Positions 23,001 through 32,200 of a DNA stretch of 64,000 bases are shown here, piece by piece; the first letter of the stretch is position 1; every line of letters starts with the position of its first letter. The stretch spans positions 81,941,561-82,005,560 of the forward strand of contig NC_088775.1 of NCBI RefSeq assembly GCF_954871325.1. Direction: 5' to 3'. The translations under genes were made by a program, and so were the position numbers. The stretch comes from Gordionus sp. m RMFG-2023 (Eukaryota > Nematomorpha > Gordioida > Chordodea > Parachordodidae). The notes under the pieces are model-generated. The model did not search any database and was not told the DNA's origin. It worked only from the letters and a program-made list of their open reading frames with translations.

Positions 23001-25479
23001 TTTTATTTATTTTATCAATGATTATTAAATTATTATTTTTAGATCAAGTCATTCAAAATAATAATCCTTAAGATAATTTTAACCGCTTATTGATAACTTA
23101 CTTAAAATTTGAAAAGAATATAAAGCATTTTTTTTAAAAAAGTTTGGTTTCAAAATTTAGAAAGATCAGGCTGATTAATCCTTCACGTTATTTAAAATTA
23201 ACGCAAATGTTTTAAACTACGCAATGACCACTGCTCTTTATTTTTGTAGCATTTGATTTTGATTATTTTTTAAAAAAGTGCAACCTAATTGAGCCTTTGC
23301 GTTTCGTAACGCAAAACCCGCACAATGCATTTTACATGGTATCGTACAAATTGAAAAATAATTTATAAACGTTAATAAAAACGCAAGCAGGTTTGCTTTT
23401 ATTTTATTATCGAAAACGCTCAATTAGATCGCACTATTTAAACTCCATCATGCTGTTTATTAAATATAAAATACTATTTTTCGATATACTGAATTTATAT
23501 ATCATTCTTGTCAAATAAAAATAAAATAAACTATTTAATAATAATAATATGATAGCCTAAATATATTTACTTTTAAATGAAAACCACAATTAAATAAATA
23601 TATATTTTTTTTGGTTCTCTCTCCTGCGAAGATATTTCGAATACAAACGGATTTCGAAAATAAATTACGTACTAATTTATCCAAACAAAGTTCCTCACAT
23701 AGAGACGAAGTAGCCAAACTACTAAATCAGCAAAGGGAAGAATTACTGAAGATCAACGAAATCCGTGTTGAAGTATAAATTTTGGAATATTTAAGTTTTT
23801 TTTAATTCTTATTAATTCGGATCGGATCCTATTATGAATACGGTCTTAGTTTTGCTGCTTTGCTTAATAGGGTTTTTAGACTTGGAAACAAACAAAAATA
23901 TTATAATGAACTTTCAAAAAACGAAAACAATGATTTTAAAATAAAAATACGTTTTTAAGTTTTTTTAAGAAAATTTCCTAGCATCTAGTTTTGCCAAAAA
24001 TTTTATTTATAATTTAAAAAAAACACAATTAGGATCTTATGAATAAAGAGGAAGAAAAAAATCGATCATTAAGAATGGAATATTTGGCGAAGATGACAGG
24101 AATCGAAGGAGCCATAGATAGTTTATTTTTTTAAAAAAATAAATAAATTAGAAAACCATTTTCTTTCCCTCAAATTAGTTTATATTCTACAAATCGATGT
24201 TTTACCAAACTATTTATAATTTTACCTCAGGAACGTTTCAAGCCCGAACGGATTTCCTCAATATCTCAAAACTGTGGGTCGTTTGCGCATCACTCATGCA
24301 ACTTTTAGAGGGATATCAGGAGAAAACCAATTTAGACGAATCTTTCGAAAATAACGACGTTTTTACGGAAAGAATACCTTTTCAATTTATTTCGGATCAT
24401 TTGCGCCACAACTTGCCCAACATATTACCTTCGCTTAAAGCGGATCACAAAAACGAAGACTTAAATTCTGATACCATGCTTCTAAATACGATAGCCGTAT
24501 CCTTTTCCAAGTTTGAAGGGGTTAGTTATAGAATACTATAAAATATATATGAATTGTTATCTGAGAATTGGCTTATTTAGCTATTTTTATTCTTATTTTT
24601 TTTTTTAAAAAAAACCTTGAATTTAAGAAATATTTCTAAATCATTTTTTTGAGAATAAAATAAAAGATAGTGCTCTGAATGTGTTTTTACCACTCCTTTT
24701 AGTGTTAGGATGTGAGCAATGTTGTTGATGATCATTTTTATTTTTATATCTGCCAAATGCATTTATAATTTGGCTTGGGCTTTTAAAGGTGAAGTTTATT
24801 AATTGGATTGAAGACATTTCTGAACCCAAACCAGAATACGGACGCCACATGTTATTAAAATAAATACCTTTTTTTAAATATTGAAACAAATAATATTTTG
24901 AAGATGGAACCCAATAACGACGTATACACTCTAAAATGCTTGACCGAACGATTTTCGAACGTTAAAAGGGTTTGTAGGAGGGTCGCTATGATCAAGGACC
25001 CCAATTCCTCCCTATTGCGTTATTTTTTTTCTTACCTCCAATCCTTTCTGGTCGTCACCCCATCCATAAGGGATAGGAAAGGCAACATTTTCAGGCTCGA
25101 AGATACTTCATCCCAACACTCCGGTCATTTTGATTTAAGTCACGCCAACCTAAACGTCGTAATCGAAAATACTGAAGATGTACCAGCTCATGAAGGTAAA
25201 AAAACCAGTTTTAAAGGGGATACCTTCGAAATTATAGCATTGGCAGAATATTACGTGACGGAAAAGAGGGATTTGATGTCTGCCGTAAGACTACTTAACC
25301 TACTCGAAGGGCAGCCTAGAATATTTGCCGATGGGTGGATACGGGATACGATCAAATATCTCGAGATCAAGCAAAATCTTAAGCTCATAGCCGATATGGC
25401 GCTCTATTTCAATATCAGAGACGTAACGATTGATCAGAGGGTTCTTACAACTCACGAACTTAGAAAACATAAATTGTGA
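2014..25479 (+). CDS. MIC60: MIC60 / mitofilin (MICOS core subunit), 13 exons
   Basis: Inner-membrane core subunit of the MICOS complex that shapes cristae junctions. Exons: 2014-2096, 2138-2302, 2347-2564, 2603-2662, 2712-2991, 3037-3166, 9042-9174, 9666-9757, 22508-22639, 23632-23772, 24033-24120, 24231-24520, 24904-25479. All introns are GT-AG, all phases agree, giving 795 codons plus stop (human about 758). Residues 1-30 are basic and lack acidic residues, as expected of a mitochondrial presequence; a membrane span follows at about 36-54, then the mitofilin block YEPETRKQIENTIPF. Residues about 180-510 are coiled coil, including TKDDLNTLLIHAHKKI. The C-terminal mitofilin domain (about 605-795) carries RRVAMI at 629-634 and SYLQS at 647-651. 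The start at 2014 is the first ATG of an exon ending in phase 2, as exon 2 requires. Introns 1-5 are 38-49 bp; introns 6 and 8 (5.9 and 12.7 kb) are swollen by transposons. Exons show no damage. Family identity is confident; exon borders are inferred. Confidence 0.95.
3440..5772 (-). pseudogene. hAT transposase of the outer copy, interrupted
   Basis: Minus-strand transposase nearly identical to that of the inner copy. The first block, 5772-4690, keeps the BED finger in frame with the catalytic core (SPESQPTISAILNKTN is continuous here, unlike in the inner copy). A block of mitochondrial DNA sits at about 4299-4702, then the transposase resumes at 4297-3838. The C-terminal dimerisation exon is at about 3700-3440 (PLEYWRVNAVKYPTLS, PSESAFSMAG). 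The loss of the middle segment makes it non-functional. Confidence 0.85.
4299..4702 (-). pseudogene. Nuclear mitochondrial insert (NUMT): nad1 fragment
   Basis: About 400 bp with no counterpart in the sister hAT copy. Read on the minus strand with the invertebrate mitochondrial code it gives NADH dehydrogenase subunit 1: VYFLIMGGWLSNSKFS, GMRAVRQAVSYEL, then SFLFDLFIS and AEINRTPFDLMEGESELV. These are the conserved GW-SNSK, RA-AQ-SYE and AE-NR-PFDL-EGESELV blocks of ND1, in the right order (roughly residues 70-150 of a typical ND1). TGA falls at conserved Trp and AGA at the conserved Ser of SNSK. Frame changes mark it as a dead copy. It replaces about 200 bp of the transposase, as expected when a break was repaired with mitochondrial DNA. 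Confidence 0.85.
5947..8735 (+). mobile_element. hAT transposon, inner nearly intact copy
   Basis: A 2789-bp element running from TAGGGCTGTGCC at 5947 to GGCACAGCCATA at 8735. Perfect 8-bp duplications TTATAAAA (5939-5946 and 8736-8743) prove insertion into the outer copy, between its 5' terminal block and its transposase. It is in the opposite orientation to its host copy and almost identical to it, so the two were active close together in time. The GATCCGAT-type subterminal repeats are present at both ends. Confidence 0.95.
6363..8445 (+). pseudogene. hAT transposase (BED zinc finger, RNase H-like, C-terminal dimer domain)
   Basis: Transposase of the inner hAT copy, in two exons (6363-8054 and 8213-8445) joined by a phase-1 GT-AG intron. 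The N terminus is a BED finger (CVICG...HLKRCH). The catalytic RNase H-like core shows DIWTRNSGG, then RDNAPNI and CFAHSLQLV; DVPTRWDSTYYML follows. The C-terminal exon holds the hAT dimerisation motif (YWRVNAVKFPTLSTLARKFL ... PSESAFSMAGD). Compared with the outer copy there is one missing base in an A run near 6580, which throws the BED part out of frame with the rest; otherwise the frame is open. So this is a nearly intact but probably inactive gene, unless the A run is a sequencing error. Confidence 0.88.
10255..10472. mobile_element. hAT MITE in MIC60 intron 8
   Basis: A short non-coding element with inverted ends CAGAGACCCGCAAGCCC and GTACCTCTGCAGGTCTCTG. It is flanked by 8-bp near-identical duplications ATAAATTT (10247-10254) and ATAAATTA (10473-10480). 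Its ends resemble those of the hAT at 28998-30726 (CAGAGACCTGCAGAGGTAC), so it is likely a deletion derivative mobilised by that family. Confidence 0.75.
10587..10763 (+). mobile_element. 5' end of a hAT of the GATCCGAT family
   Basis: TAGCTGTGCCGATATT followed by GATCGGCACCGAT-type subterminal repeats and an A+T-rich leader. It matches the right-hand terminal block at about 36960-37159 (reversed) better than the two copies in intron 6. It is cut at 10764, where another hAT begins, so it is the outermost surviving layer of the nested pile in this intron. The remainder of this copy was not found. Confidence 0.65.
10764..12155 (-). mobile_element. Truncated hAT of the GGCCCGG family
   Basis: Begins CAGAGACCTGCAGAGGTACC followed by repeated GGCCCGGCCCGG/ATTTAAAAATTTAAGG motifs. 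It is closely similar over its whole length to the complete element at 28998-30726. It contains the C-terminal part of a hAT transposase on the minus strand (11947-11563: WWAAHQSEF and, after a gap of about 25 bp relative to the other copy, the dimerisation tail). It ends abruptly at about 12155 at the first CCGG repeat of the large MULE. Its other end was not found beyond 21567, so the MULE insertion was accompanied by loss. Confidence 0.75.
14010..14647 (+). pseudogene. MULE transposase, C-terminal part
   Basis: An open frame following a good acceptor (CAACTTTTAG, ending 14009). It begins with GCFYHLTQSTHRKIQELGL, the Cys-x-x-His-Leu/Phe-x-Gln block of MULE transposases, then ALAFLPIHDV and FPPETWNVFN. 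NNVREGWNNRFKHIVG contains the third acidic catalytic residue (NN-x-x-E-G-W). The tail is KPKIWELLEKIR. The first two thirds, with the two catalytic Asp residues, are not found upstream between the arm and 14009, where only A+T-rich DNA is seen. It is either an internal-deletion product or the last exon of a gene whose earlier exons are lost. Confidence 0.75.
16600..17867 (-). mobile_element. Non-autonomous hAT (CAGTGACGAAGC ends)
   Basis: Terminal inverted repeat CAGTGACGAAGC at 16600 and GCTTCGTCACTG ending at 17867. The flanking octamers CTTTAAAT and CTTTGAAA agree at 6 of 8 positions and are probably an eroded target duplication. Between them only a C-terminal hAT dimerisation remnant is left, on the minus strand at about 17450-17590: IPSSAPIERLFSFGTMLSMP. 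Inserted within the second MULE, it is the innermost layer of the pile. Confidence 0.75.
18459..19828 (-). pseudogene. MULE transposase with N-terminal FLYWCH zinc finger
   Basis: Starts at ATG 19828 (MPITELSIVQ). A FLYWCH-type finger follows (YYKCRKNTCKGRGKF ... THNH). The MULE catalytic core shows FLDGTFNASPKLFKQFY (first Asp), PRFATIDFEIG (second Asp), KGCYFHFCQCVIRRIQ, and TNNHVEGFHRSL (Glu). Two open frames (19828-19073 and 19118-18459) overlap, so there is one frame change near 19100, between the first and second catalytic Asp. All domains are otherwise present and full length for the family, so this is a recently inactivated transposase. Confidence 0.82.
20249..20704. repeat. 152-bp tandem repeat, about three copies
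   Basis: The phrase CACAATTATTTACCTTGAAC recurs at 20249, 20401 and 20553, exactly 152 bp apart. Successive units differ at only a few positions (for example CAGAGATTAG against CAGAGGTTAG). The array sits upstream of the transposase start inside the second MULE, a usual place for subterminal repeats. Confidence 0.9.
21802..22111. mobile_element. hAT MITE with perfect target duplication
   Basis: A 310-bp element with ends TATAGATCTG and CAGATCACTA (8 of 10 positions inverted-repeat) and GGCCCGAACCGG / GGGCCGGGCCGTG subterminal motifs. It is flanked by identical octamers ATTAGAAC at 21794-21801 and 22112-22119. A run of 15 C follows immediately at 22121. A related copy lies at 37233-37506. Confidence 0.85.
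22640..23631. other. MIC60 intron 9
   Basis: A 992-bp GT-AG intron between phase-0 exons, uniformly A+T-rich, with no transposase or terminal-repeat signal recognised. Confidence 0.6.
24521..24903. other. MIC60 intron 12 with a minus-strand open frame
   Basis: A 383-bp intron. The minus strand 24889-24641 is open for 82 codons and has protein-like composition (MWRPYSGLGSEMSSIQLI, QIINAFGRYKNKND) but no family was recognised. It may be a fragment of a transposon gene. Confidence 0.4.
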
Positions 25480-26221
25480 AATTTATATTTGGTAACTTTA
25501 TATAATATATATCACATTTTTTTTCTTCATATAAATGCACGAGATTGTAGTGTTACGAATGCTATTATTTTTTTTGTGATAGTTTAGAATAATTTTATAT
25601 AGCCCTTTATACAATATAAACCTAATAGATTATATTATCGATTATGTCAATATATATATAAGCAAATAATACTTATAAATACTAACTCAAAGCTAATTTA
25701 AATATTTTTGAAAATTTTTATGGACATCATGAATAAATTTTAGTTTGTTAATTTGGTTTATAGCAATACTATGAATTTTTTTTTAAATACATTAGTATTT
25801 TGATTATTTTGTGCTTATCATTTTGATGTTTTAAATTAATGTTCGTTGATTTTATATTATAAAAATACCAATAATATTATCATATTAAGTTAAATATTTA
25901 ATTTTATACAAAGATTATATTTATAAATATCGCGAAAAAAATAGTATAATAAAAATAAACTGCCTTCTTTTTAAAAAACATTTCTTATTATAAATAAATT
26001 ATATTGATTGCAATATGACATTAAATAAGGGTTCCCTTATGGATTTTTTTTAATGATTAAATTATTAAATTTGGAAAGTGCTACACTTAATCAATAGATA
26101 ATAAGAATTAAACTTTGACAAAAAAAGTGAATATGATTTTGGTAAAAGTTTTACATCATTGAATATTTTATTTATAATTTTTTTTTCATCTAATAAATTA
26201 ATATAACAATAAAATAAAAGG
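25480..26221. other. Shared 3' region between MIC60 and VPS33A
   Basis: A 742-bp convergent intergenic stretch with no transposon ends. It has several AATAAA-like hexamers on both strands (for example AATAAATTTTAG near 25733 on +, and TTTATT strings near 26170 that read AATAAA on -), but none can be singled out as the used polyadenylation signal. Confidence 0.5.
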
Positions 26222-29200
26222 TTATAAATAATGTTCATACATATAATCGATCCAAGTTTTACCGTTGATGATTTCAGTTGTGATTATCAAATAATCGTAC
26301 GAACCTAGAATAATTGTAAGATGTGACGTTTAAAATCATTTAATATTCGATATTATTATCTAAAGCAAAAATAATTTTAAAATTGTTAAAATGATTAGAA
26401 TAATCAATTATACGAATTCGGTTTTGTACAAATCGAATATTAGATTCGTTTTTGAATAGGCCCATTCGCACCAAACATGTATAAAAATGTATTTAGCTAT
26501 TTTTTTTAAATTAACTTTTTTTACCTTTAAATATTTAACCATAAAAAATAGATTAGGTTATAGCTAACAAAAATTGAAAAACAGCTGTTGACTTAGGGTT
26601 AAGTTAATTTACTTTCTTCGGATTTTAATAAGAACCGCAAGGCCGATATTTCAGCCAAGGTTAAACCGCCAATCATAAATACTATGATTGTGTTTTGTTG
26701 GTACGAAGATGATTCGTTCAAATCTAAACTATTATTGTCTACGCTTCCGCTCCTGACCGAACCCGAATCAGGGATGCTGCTATGATTTATAGATTTATTG
26801 TCTTCTTCCAAAAAGAAAGGATCTAAACAAAAATCAAAATTTTTTTCAATTTATTGAAAGGGTTTATTTTTATGTCCTTTTTTTTAATATTAGCAATGGT
26901 GAAGTAAAATATGATTTAGAATATCGAGAATGCCAAATTTTTTCTCAAGCTTAATACTAATGTAAGAATGAAGGTAAAGTAGAGAATATTGAAACAAGGA
27001 CTATGGGGTTAAAGTCTGAGACATTTATATTAATAATTTTCATACATGGGAGAGATATTATTCAATTTTTTATTGGAAAAATCCACTAGGCCCTACTCTG
27101 GTTCGTCATATTTTCTAAAGCCTGTTTAGTCCTAAAAAAAGAGGCTGTTTAGATTCATTTAGCGGTTAAGGAGTTTTTGTTTTATTTGTAAAAAAATATA
27201 TAGGTAATAAACCATATTTATTTTATTTATAGACAAACTTAAAACAAACTAAAATAGGGTGGTCCTGGTTCAAAATCTGTTTAGCCTGGGGTAAACAAAT
27301 AAGCTTTAAAATAGAGCAAATCAGGACATGGCCTAATTCTTAATGATTGTTTTTTAAACCTAATTTCAATGATTGCAATATAGCTCCATTTATCCCAAAC
27401 TAGTGTTAAATGGCTCTAATTTTAAATTAAGATTTGAGACAAAATAAAATTAGGAAAACCTCTAGATTTCATTAATAGATGTCCAAAACTTTCTGCCATC
27501 TATGAATAAAATCTCCAGGCTTGCATAATATTTTTGGGCGAAAATATTGGGGTAGCCGTTCTACACTATCTGAAGCCCCCCCCCTCCCTGCCCATCCCAA
27601 ATCCATTAGATCAATCTATTTTTTTAAAATGATCTTTTCAATTTAATCAATTTTTGCAGAATATAATAAAGTATTAGACATACGAAGGTTATAAGAGGAA
27701 AAAAATTGGCCAATATCTTATAAAACGATCAAATGGACTGCCAAAAATTTTATAACTAATATATTCTCAACTAAAAATTGTAAAAAAAAATATATAAGAA
27801 ATTAAAATTTTTTTTAAAAAAACTTTTATTATATTCAATATTGAGACTGGCGAAAGATGAGTTTTTTTGTGACATGCCCTTGTTTGCAATATGGGTTTCT
27901 TTAAAGTTGGTCGATAGTATTTTTTGTACGATTCTAACAGAGAGAGGTGCGTAAATGCTATAGACGTAGGAGAAATCGTGGGGTAACTTAAATATCCAAA
28001 TTTAAAGCTTAACATATAGGTTTATTTAAATTGATGATATTTTATTTGTAAGTATAAATTATTTTCGTGGCTTTACTTTTCGCGGTCACTAGAAAAAGAA
28101 ATAGTCAATTTTTTTTTTAAAAAATAGGACTTGTCACCAATGTTACACATAGTGTGAAGCAGATGTTATATAAATTTTTATAAAAATGATTATTCAAATT
28201 ATTGAAAGCGTTAGATTAGAAGAAAAAAAACTTTTCCTTTTGCTCAAGATATGAGGATAATACGATCTGGCATTTTATAGACTAAAATATTAACACCAGA
28301 TCATAGTGATTGCACGTTCAGTCGAATTTTTCCTAATGATGAAATCAGAACAACTTCCATTTTATCAGCAATTAATAGGTTGCAAATGGTTCGATATCAC
28401 TCCATTGCAAATATTTTCGATTCAAGTCATCAGGCTATTATTTCCTTCACCTAAAACTCATTATCACCAGCTTACAACTCATTTACCCTAGAAGGGCTTG
28501 ATATTTCAGCGCAAAAACATCACTCATTGGGAGAAAGGGCAAAAAACTTCACTCATTGGAAGGAAGGGCAATTGGATTGGATTATACATTTATCCAGGCT
28601 TGTGAACCAAAAGAGTTGGACGTTTAAAACTGTTTAGTTTGATATTTTAGAACACATAGAAAGAAAGAAGGAAACTGGAACCTATTTATGAACAACCCAT
28701 CGAACCCAGGGTCTTTTCAATCCGGGGCGAGTCCGATTAAGTATGTGTTATCAAAGTTTCCATTAAATAAAGTTTAAAATTTATGAATCCGAATTTTGGT
28801 TCACAGGTCTGCATTCAAGATTTCAAGATTTATATTTGCCATAATTGGAAAAAAAAATTACACAAAGGAGGAGGTACTTAACCAGCCTAAAATATTTTCC
28901 ATTTAAGCAAAGCCTTGTTTGAGCGTACGCAAAACTATTTTGAATTTTTAAAAACGTGTAAGAGATTAACTACTCCGTTGATTCATATAATTTATATCAG
29001 AGACCTGCAGAGGTACTATTTGCACGGCCCGGCCCGGTTTTAAATTTTTTAGGCCCGGCCCGGTTTAAAAAAAAATTTTTACGGCCCGGCCCGGATTTAA
29101 AAATTTCAGGCCCGGCTCGGAATTTTTTAAAATTATATTCGACCTGGTCAAAAATTCACCTATGAGGTATTTTACCATATTTTTCAGCGAGTATTATCGC

Positions 29201-32200
29201 TTATTATTTAAAAAATACATGTAAAAAGCTAATATTTTGAGAATATTATATTGAATTTATAAAAATTATAAAACTGTTATTTATAAAAATGGATATTTTG
29301 AGCATATACTATATTTTATATTGCATTTATAAAAATAAAACTAATATTCATAAAAATGGTAATAATATTTTGAGCATATACTATATTTTATATTGCATTT
29401 AAAAAAAATAAAACTAATATTTAATTTATAAAAATGGAAAATATTTTGAGAATATAATATATTGTGTTTAATTTACTATTTAATTTATAAAATAAAAATA
29501 AATCGCTATTTAAAAAAATGCATGTATAATAAATAGTATTTTGAAAATATAATCTAATTGCACAATATTAATATAATTTATTTTATATTATAAATTTTTA
29601 ACAAAAGAAGATAATTGTATTATATAATATTGTAAAAAAAAATAATGAAAAATGTTGGATTAAAAACTTTCATGACTCAAGGTAAATATAATAAATGCAA
29701 TATATATTTGACAGTTTGCAAAGTAAAAAACAAGCATGATTGACGAAACCCTATACTCAAGAAAGATATTAAAAATTCACAAATTATCATGAAGAAAAAG
29801 AAGCATATCTACCTTTTCAGGTTGAAGATTACTTCTTCTTTCTTCAAGAATTCTCCCAGTAGTGGAAAAATTCCGCTCACAGCTTGCACTTGAAGAAGGA
29901 ATTGCCAATTTTGCTAAAATGGGAAATTCGCTTTGATGAGCCGCCCACCACTCTAACAAATTATCCACCTTAAATGTTTCATCTATTTTTTTATTTATGT
30001 AATTATAATATTCATCATCGGGTATTGACATATTACCAGAATTACCATCGCCCCATTTGTCATAAAACGATTCAGTTTGTTTAACAACAGTCGTAATTTG
30101 ACTGGTCGATGGTATTTCATTTACTTCCTGAGCCTCTTGTAATTTAATATAATCTTTTATATAGTTTTCCGTCATCTTGCGATCTGTCCCTTACTACATA
30201 CGTAATTGCTTGAATTTGGGACAGAGAAAAAGAGAAATAAAATGATACTTGTGTAAAACAAATTTTTCAATTAAAAAATGCTTTATATTAAGTAAAATCA
30301 ATTTTATTTCTCCTTTTTCGCTTTGAAAGGGTAATACAAACTTCAAGAAGTGATATTCCTTTATTTGATTGTTTTGGTAAAATATATTCTAAAAATTTAG
30401 ATATGAATTATAAAAAAATATATTAATACTTTGAATAAATTTGCAGGAAATTAATAATTAGATCGATCTGTGGGTGTTAGGTAGTGTTAACCATCACCCA
30501 ATATTATATTAATCATAACTATAATATAATATAATCTTATAACCATTAACTCCATAATGTAAAAATTTTTATAAAAAATATTAAGGCCCGGCCCGAGTTT
30601 AACAATCTTAGGCCCGGCCCGGATATATTTAAAAAAAATTTTCTTAGGCCCGGCCCGTGTATATTTAAAAAATTTAAAATACGGCCCGGGCCGGGTCGGT
30701 TTTAGGGCCGGGCCTGCAGGTCTCTGATTTATATAGAATCAATATTTAAATATAAAAAATGGTTCAATATATTAAAAAAATTTTTTTTTAATAATACTTT
30801 TTCATCAGTTTTTTCGACGATTAGATTATACGATTTGACGAGGGCAGAAAAGGGTCTTTTGTTAGTAGAGTCGGGAATGTAATTGACCAACATTTTGCAT
30901 TCTTTTAAATTATTTAAAGTGAGCATGTGCACATATCCGTAAGTCTTAATATTAATTTATATTTAATTAAAGAAAATGGAATTTTAAAATTACATCGTGG
31001 GGTTTTTATATAAAAAAAACAAAGTTAATATATATTATTAATAAAAAAATTTTTTTAAATTACAAGCTAAGAATTGCAAGAAAAGGATTGGAGGAATGGG
31101 CAATGTTATGAAAAGAAATATGTTGAGATGGGTATTGAACATATGCTGTCTTTTCTTTCTTTCTTTGTGGTAAAGTCGAAGGACCATTGGGTAAAATAAT
31201 TTATCGACCTGAGAAATCGATTTTTTTCAGTCCGAATCCGAGCGCGGCCCGGTGATAAATTTTTTTAAAATCTAAGCAAGCCGTGGCCCAATTTTTTTTT
31301 TTTTAAAAAAAGCTTCAAAATATTTATTTTATTCTACATTTTAAATGGTAATGTAAGATTTTAATATTTAGCAAAATTTTAAGAATTTAATTTATGATTA
31401 TCTTATTTATTACAAAGCACAGTCTCCTGGTGGAAGAGAAGGAAGGAAATATTAGATTAATATCTTTCGGGCCACGGGTCGGGCCTATATTAATGATATT
31501 AGGGTTACCTTTACATGGGGTATCACTAGTAGAAAATTTTATAAAATAAGGAAGGGGGGGATTAAAGAAGCAAATTATCAACCCGGGCAAGAAGAATAAA
31601 AATATCGAACCTGAAAAATATCTCGAGAATATTGTTCCAAAACCTTTGTCTTCAAGCCATTGTTCACAAACGATTGGGCACACAACAACCTTAACACCTT
31701 TAATAAAGAAAATTATGAAAAATAATGATCAAATTTGTCTCTTTTTATTTAAAAGGAAGAAGAAAAAAACCAAATAATACCTTTGTTAAGCTTTCTTTCC
31801 TAGCTATGCAATCTTCTATATAAGTATTTATTTTATCGGTGCCCACGCAGAATAAAAACTCTAGCGACAAAATATTAAAAAAATTTAATATTACATTTTA
31901 TAAAATTATTATAATTTAGTTTAATAATTTGAATAATATTATGAGAAATGAAGGAAATTCAAGATACGAAGGCGATCACCACGAAGAGATGGTTACCTTT
32001 GGAGGTTCCATGGTATATATTTTTTATTAAAAACCTTGTTCGGCTTTTAAGATGTCTCGAAATTCATCGCTATCGATTCGTTCTTTGATCACTTCTGCGA
32101 TGGTCGTATCTATAGTATAATAAAAAATGACAAAAAAATGTAATACGCGATATTTCAGATGAGAGCAGATGGTTAATATTAAAGAAAACACAAATAATGG

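Noticed and set aside
26599-26612. An early stop (SEESKLT) as the end of VPS33A
   Set aside because: A GT donor at 26612 joins in phase to 26304, where the conserved ending [14 protein letters not shown] is found.
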